From NCBI RefSeq assembly GCF_014635345.1, contig NZ_BMCU01000005.1:1-64000 (forward strand): a stretch of 64,000 bases of DNA, in the 5' to 3' direction. The notes beneath the pieces are model-generated. The model saw only the letters and a list, made by a program, of their open reading frames with translations, was not told where the DNA came from and ran no database searches. Position numbers and translations under genes: made by a program. The DNA is from Rhodococcoides trifolii (GTDB taxonomy: Bacteria > Actinomycetota > Actinomycetes > Mycobacteriales > Mycobacteriaceae). Below are positions 60,528-64,000 of the stretch, piece after piece; the first letter of the stretch is position 1, and every line of letters begins with the position of its first letter.

Positions 60528-61448
60528 CTAGTCGCCCGCCAGCTCCTTCGCCCAGGGAGGGTCCGCACCGGGCCGGGAGACCGTGATCGCCGCAGCACGA
60601 GCAGCGAAGCCGAGCACCTCTCGCCACCGATCCTCGGTGAAGCCCCGCACAAGGTCGACGGACAACTCGTTCGCTCGGTCGAGGCTGTGCAGAAGTGCGC
60701 CGTGGACGGTGTCACCTGCGCCGATCGTATCCGCGACGGTCACCCTGACCCCGGGTACCGCGATCTCACCGTCGACGGTGATGACGGAGAGCCCCTCCCC
60801 GCCGCGGGTCACGATGATTGCGGTCACACCGGCCTCCAGCCACTGCTGCGGCGTGCTGCCTTCGTCGCCCTCGGCGAGCCACCCCGCGTCCTCGACGGAC
60901 ACCTTGAGAATGTCGACCGACGGCAACCAGGTCCGGAACCGTCGACGGTAGTGCTCGCCGTCCGTCATGGCTGCCGGACGAATGTTGGGATCGAGCATCG
61001 TCAGCACACCGCGGGCGTGGAGCCGGTGCAGCAGCGCGCCGTAGACCGATGCGCCGGGCTCGTACAGCAGGGACAACGTGCCGAACGATGCGGCCGTGAT
61101 GTCGTCCGGAACGACCTCGGGGTCGCGGACCAATCGATCGGCGGTGCCGTCGGCGTAGAAGGAGTACTCGGCGGCCCCCGTCGGATCGAGGGCGGTGAGA
61201 GCCAGCGTGGTCGGTTCGTCGCCGCGCTGCAGAATCGACGTCCGTACGTCGGAGGCGTGCAGCCAGTCGACGAGATCGCGGCCGAACGCGTCGGTCGAGA
61301 TTCTCGACAGAAACTCCACGCGGCTGCCCAACCGGCCCAGCGCGACGGCGACGTTGAACGGGCCGCCGCCCAGTCTCGGGGCCAGGAGCGGTCCTCCGTC
61401 GTGGGGAACCAAATCCACCAACGCCTCGCCACACACCAAGATGGTCAT
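60528..61448 (-). CDS. PfkB-family carbohydrate kinase (fructokinase-like)
   Basis: About 306 residues. N-terminal substrate-binding start MTILVCGEALVDLVP and GGGPFNVAVALGRLG; PfkB signature 2 with the catalytic Asp in DTIGAGDTVHGALLHSL. The sequence DPTGAAEYSFYADGTADRL in the middle is typical of fructokinases. ATP-dependent sugar phosphorylation is certain by family; which sugar is not. Its ATG overlaps the epimerase stop, so the two form an operon for sugar use. Confidence 0.87.
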   Translation of the reverse strand: MTILVCGEALVDLVPHDGGPLLAPRLGGGPFNVAVALGRLGSRVEFLSRISTDAFGRDLVDWLHASDVRTSILQRGDEPTTLALTALDPTGAAEYSFYADGTADRLVRDPEVVPDDITAASFGTLSLLYEPGASVYGALLHRLHARGVLTMLDPNIRPAAMTDGEHYRRRFRTWLPSVDILKVSVEDAGWLAEGDEGSTPQQWLEAGVTAIIVTRGGEGLSVITVDGEIAVPGVRVTVADTIGAGDTVHGALLHSLDRANELSVDLVRGFTEDRWREVLGFAARAAAITVSRPGADPPWAKELAGD

Positions 61449-62389
61449 TCCTGCTCCCCCTGGTCGTTCCGCAAGCTCCACTCCTGCCCCAATCCCCAGG
61501 TCCCGGTCCACGTTTCGCCGGGTTTCAACACGATCAGGTCCACCCCCGAATTGAGCGCGTCGACGGGTGCCGTCATCGGCTCGATCGCCAAGGCCCGGCC
61601 GCGGTCCGGGTAGGCCTGATCGTTCTTCGGGTCCGCGGTGAACACCTGAACCCACGGAAACTTCTCGTCCGTCCACAGAACCGTCGCGGGCGCGTCCGGG
61701 GCCGTCAGCCGACACCGGGTGATGCCGTCCGCGTCGGGCAGCAAGGCGCTGAACGGGGTGTCCAACCACAGACCGTCGAGGGACCTCGGTGACGACAGGT
61801 CGTACTCGGTGCCGGCGACGGGGATCGAATTACCTTGCGGCAGATTGCGTTCCGCGTCCACCGGGAGACGCGTTCCCGCCGGAACGGTGAGTGTGCACTC
61901 GTCGAGCGGGGTGTCACCGGCCCGGACGAACGCGTGGATCCCGAGGGCGAAGGGCGCGTCTGTGTCACCGGTGTTGGTGGCCGAGTGCGTCACGATCAGT
62001 CCGGACTCGACCAGCGCGTGCACGACGGAGATGCGCAGCGGGTAGGGCCAGCCCGGCTCGCCGCCGACGTCGATCGTCTGCTCGACGCGTGAGTCGCCGT
62101 GGTCGACCAAGGTCCAGTCACGACGACGAACGAGTCCGTGGCTGGCGTTGTTCTTTGCCGGCTCGGTGATCTCGAGTTGATGTTCGTCGCCCTCGAACGT
62201 GAACCGTCCGTCACGGGTGCGGTTGGGCCACGGCGCCAGAATCAATCCGGCCGACAGCGGCGGCTTCTCCCCCACCGGCCAGGTCTCGGTGAGCGCGCGA
62301 CCGTCACGAGTCAGCACGCGCAGGCCTGCTCCGGTGGCCACGACCTCGGCTCGGTACGGACCGTTCTCGATGACGTAGGACTCGGTCAT
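61445..62389 (-). CDS. Aldose 1-epimerase family protein
   Basis: 314 residues of galactose-mutarotase fold: RDGRFTFEGDEHQLEI, NNASHGLVRRRDWTLV (catalytic His), ALGIHAFVRAG (second His), and AIEPMTAPVDALNSG (catalytic Glu). It interconverts the anomers of aldoses. Start and operon: coupled to the kinase downstream by ATGA. Confidence 0.87.
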   Translation of the reverse strand: MTESYVIENGPYRAEVVATGAGLRVLTRDGRALTETWPVGEKPPLSAGLILAPWPNRTRDGRFTFEGDEHQLEITEPAKNNASHGLVRRRDWTLVDHGDSRVEQTIDVGGEPGWPYPLRISVVHALVESGLIVTHSATNTGDTDAPFALGIHAFVRAGDTPLDECTLTVPAGTRLPVDAERNLPQGNSIPVAGTEYDLSSPRSLDGLWLDTPFSALLPDADGITRCRLTAPDAPATVLWTDEKFPWVQVFTADPKNDQAYPDRGRALAIEPMTAPVDALNSGVDLIVLKPGETWTGTWGLGQEWSLRNDQGEQE

Positions 62390-62419
62390 GCATTCAGACG
62401 GTACTCACACCGACCGGCC

Positions 62420-62436
62420 GGCCTCCGGCCTACCCG
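62420..62436 (+). repeat. Copy 5 of the oriented GGCCTCCGGCCTNCCCG repeat
   Basis: Core GGCCTCCGGCCTACCCG in the noncoding stretch before the CPBP gene. This is the only copy of the five that does not need to be translated. Confidence 0.7.
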
Positions 62437-62471
62437 CAAGGGGTTCTCAGGATTCTTTGTTAGCTTGGGGA

Positions 62472-63197
62472 GTGCCTTCGAGAGCCTTCACTCCCGTGAT
62501 CAATCGCACCGCAGTCGACATCGCCGTCGTCATCGCGGCACTGGTCGGATTCAACCTCACCGCTCACTACGCGCCCACGCCGGTGGCTGTGGCCGCGGTG
62601 CCGGTGGGAGCGCTCGTCCTGCTGTTCTTCGCCCGAGCGCGTGGTCTGCACTGGAGCGATCTCGGACTGAAGAACTGGGGGCGCGGCGCGAAACACGGTG
62701 TGACCGCAGCCGCCGTGACGTTGCTCGTGGTCGCGGTGGCCGCCTCCATCCCGTTCACGCAATCGGCGTTCCTGAACGAGCGATACGGAGTCAACGTCGG
62801 CGCCACGCTGTTCGCCGCCCTGGTCATCATCCCGCTGCAGACGGTCGTGCCCGAGGAGCTCGCGTTCCGTGGTGTCCTGCACGCCAACCTCGCGCGCCGG
62901 TTCGGCATCCGCGGCGTGGCCGTCATCGGTTCACTGTTGTTCGGGTTGTGGCACGTCGCCTCGTCGCTCGGACTCACGTCGGGCAATGCCGGGTTCTCGT
63001 CGGTTCTGGGTACCGGGGTCTTCGGTCAGGTCGTGGGTGTGTGCGGCGCGGTCGCCGGGACCACGGTGGCCGGGTTCGTCTTCACCTGGCTACGTCATCG
63101 CGGAAAGTCCATTCTGGCGCCCATCGGTCTGCACTGGGCACTGAACGGCGCCGGAGCGCTCGCGGCATTGACCGTGTGGCAGCTGACGGTTCACTGA
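62472..63197 (+). CDS. CPBP family intramembrane metalloprotease (CAAX prenyl protease-like)
   Basis: About 241 residues with six to seven helices. Abi/CPBP motifs: EELAFRGVL (motif 1, EExxxR), FGLWHV (motif 2, His), and LHWALNGAG (motif 3). These glutamates and histidines coordinate zinc. Functions of bacterial members range from peptide processing to bacteriocin immunity. The GTG at 62472 has TTGGGGAG in front and fits the family start; the frame is open back to 62388, where it would read through repeat copy 5. Confidence 0.82.
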   Translation: MPSRAFTPVINRTAVDIAVVIAALVGFNLTAHYAPTPVAVAAVPVGALVLLFFARARGLHWSDLGLKNWGRGAKHGVTAAAVTLLVVAVAASIPFTQSAFLNERYGVNVGATLFAALVIIPLQTVVPEELAFRGVLHANLARRFGIRGVAVIGSLLFGLWHVASSLGLTSGNAGFSSVLGTGVFGQVVGVCGAVAGTTVAGFVFTWLRHRGKSILAPIGLHWALNGAGALAALTVWQLTVH

Positions 63198-63204
63198 CGC
63201 GGGT

Positions 63205-63894
63205 TCACACGCCCAGCCGTTCCGCCAGGTCGGCAACCACGTCGTCGTAGAACGCCGCGTAGTCGGTCACCGATCCCACGAGGTGCCCGAACCGTTCGAA
63301 CGAGATGGTTCCGAAGATCGTCGTCCATGCCGACAGTGTGCGCATCACGAGGGCGTCGTCGATGAAGTCGACGTCGTCGCCCGTTCGGACTCGGTAGTCG
63401 TTCCGGATGAACTCGCGGGCGCCTTCGTAGACGACTCCCCCCGTCTCGCGCGCCGCTTCGTCGCCGCGGTGTGCGTCGACCACGATCTCGACCAGCACCA
63501 TCGTGGTGCGCGTCGCCGGCGCGATCGTGTTGTCCGGCGCTACGTAACCCGGTACCGGTGACCCGTAGAGCAGTGCGTACTCGTGCGGATGGGCGTTCGC
63601 CCAGGTTCGTATGGCCCCACACACCGACATCCAGCGTCCGCGGACGTCGTCGCGATCGTGCAGCGAGTCGCCCTGCTCGGCGGCGGCACCCAGCTCGTCG
63701 TAGCACTGGACGATCAACGCCGTGAGCAGCTCGTCGCGGCTGGCGACGTAACGGTAGACCGCGGACGACACCATGCCGATATCGCGGGCGACCGCTCGGA
63801 GCGAGAGTGCCGCGGGTCCGATCTCCGCCAGCTGGACCCGTGCCGACGCCAGAATCCGATCGGTCACGTCAGTGCGGTTCTGCGCTCGCGTCAT
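63205..63894 (-). CDS. TetR/AcrR-family regulator
   Basis: 229 residues. HTH RDIGMVSSAVYRYVASRDEL with the usual preceding helices (DRILASARVQLAEIGPAALS). The C-terminal domain with WANAHPHEYALLYGSPVPGY belongs to a TetR C-terminal subfamily of actinobacteria. Two operator-like inverted repeats flank the divergent promoter just beyond its start, and the same pair occurs at 34934-35000, so this regulator is the best candidate to control the membrane protein at 35018 and the gene beginning beyond the window. Confidence 0.88.
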   Translation of the reverse strand: MTRAQNRTDVTDRILASARVQLAEIGPAALSLRAVARDIGMVSSAVYRYVASRDELLTALIVQCYDELGAAAEQGDSLHDRDDVRGRWMSVCGAIRTWANAHPHEYALLYGSPVPGYVAPDNTIAPATRTTMVLVEIVVDAHRGDEAARETGGVVYEGAREFIRNDYRVRTGDDVDFIDDALVMRTLSAWTTIFGTISFERFGHLVGSVTDYAAFYDDVVADLAERLGV

Positions 63895-63912
63895 CGTCCA
63901 ACTCTACCAACC

Positions 63913-63927
63913 GAGAGCACTGCTCTT
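63913..63927. promoter_or_regulatory. Candidate TetR operator O1 (TetR locus)
   Basis: GAGAGC-ACT-GCTCTT inverted repeat, 19 bases before the tetR start. Its right arm overlaps a -35 TTGACA (63926-63931) facing the unseen gene to the right, the same layout as at 34934. Confidence 0.65.
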
Positions 63928-63954
63928 GACAAGGACGGGTCGGCGGCGCATGCT
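63926..63954 (+). promoter_or_regulatory. Promoter facing the gene beyond the window end
   Basis: Consensus -35 TTGACA (63926-63931), 17-base spacer, -10 CATGCT (63949-63954). It faces rightwards towards a gene not included in the window. Confidence 0.5.
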
Positions 63955-63961
63955 TCTCGAA

Positions 63962-63976
63962 GAGAGCGGTGCTCTC
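63962..63976. promoter_or_regulatory. Candidate TetR operator O2 (TetR locus)
   Basis: GAGAGCGGTGCTCTC is a perfect two-arm inverted repeat with a 3-base centre, 8 bases after the -10. Centre-to-centre distance from O1 is 49 bp. Confidence 0.68.
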
Positions 63977-64000
63977 ACTTCCTTCCACGAAAGGCTTCAG

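Noticed and set aside
62388..62471. N-terminal extension of the CPBP protease starting at 62388
   Set aside because: It would translate the repeat copy 5 and lacks a ribosome-binding site, whereas GTG 62472 has one and fits the family start.
1..64000. CRISPR arrays, tRNA/rRNA genes, prophage or complete insertion sequences
   Set aside because: No regularly spaced direct repeats, no cloverleaf with CCA-like ends, no transposase or integrase and no phage structural genes were found by reading; a tRNA or covariance-model scan would be decisive.

Overview
The window looks like chromosomal DNA of a mycolic-acid actinobacterium (order Mycobacteriales), most likely Rhodococcus or a close relative. 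The GC content is high, GTG starts are frequent, and many genes overlap by 4 bases. Several genes match Mycobacterium tuberculosis proteins known from memory: CtpE (Rv0908), the Rv0909 and Rv0910 proteins, the Rv0906 metallo-hydrolase, EchA6 (Rv0905), AccD3 (Rv0904c), PrrA/PrrB (Rv0903c/Rv0902c) and citrate synthase GltA2 (Rv0896). The window is therefore an expanded and partly shuffled version of that locus. The genus call is inference. No rRNA, tRNA, CRISPR array, complete insertion sequence or prophage was seen, and no stretch longer than about 300 bases lacks a gene.

Layout. 1-4.7 kb: a 5'-truncated DUF222/HNH protein, a methyltransferase, a TMEM175-type channel divergent from an APC permease, and an Excalibur lipoprotein. 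4.9-10.7 kb: a DEAD-box RNA helicase with a long leader, an MFS transporter, and an ECF transporter whose S component is fused to both ATPases, followed by its T component. 10.7-14.6 kb: tandem paralogues combining a binding-protein-like domain with a VWA domain, and an Rv0910-like SRPBCC protein. 14.6-26.3 kb: two sodium:solute symporter operons, a LytTR response regulator and its probable LytS-type kinase (separated by 2.6 kb), two related lipases, a divergent xre/map pair around a perfect palindrome, and a Na+/H+ antiporter. 26.4-34.9 kb: Rv0909-like antitoxin, ctpE, Rv0906-like hydrolase, an NCS1 permease, an IdeR-boxed siderophore-binding lipoprotein, echA6 and a flavoprotein. 35-45.5 kb: a membrane protein, an ABC-F ATPase, an XRE/NatAB-like export operon, accD3 and an NMT1-type ABC importer. 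45.5-55.3 kb: GPP34 protein, prpE-like ligase, photolyase, type III glutamine synthetase with a GlnR box, prrAB, a 2OG-Fe(II) oxygenase and an FKBP. 55.4-59 kb: a GntR-controlled catabolic cluster (DUF2848, a frameshifted MHS transporter, GntR, nitrilase-fold hydrolase). 59-64 kb: gltA, a sugar kinase and aldose epimerase pair, a CPBP protease and a TetR regulator.

Regulatory wiring is the richest content. Candidate operators can be read for TetR (the same two-operator promoter at two loci 29 kb apart), GntR (two intergenic regions), LytTR (a direct repeat ahead of the DUF485-actP operon), XRE (the xre/map palindrome), GlnR (glnN) and IdeR/DtxR (siderophore lipoprotein). A 17-base motif occurs five times, always on the same strand. 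The only clearly broken gene is the MHS transporter, which carries an apparent one-base deletion. I did not find a wholly new system that I could defend. The best candidates for new biology are the two-locus TetR regulon, the oriented repeat, the tandem VWA proteins and the separated Rv0909/Rv0910-like pair.
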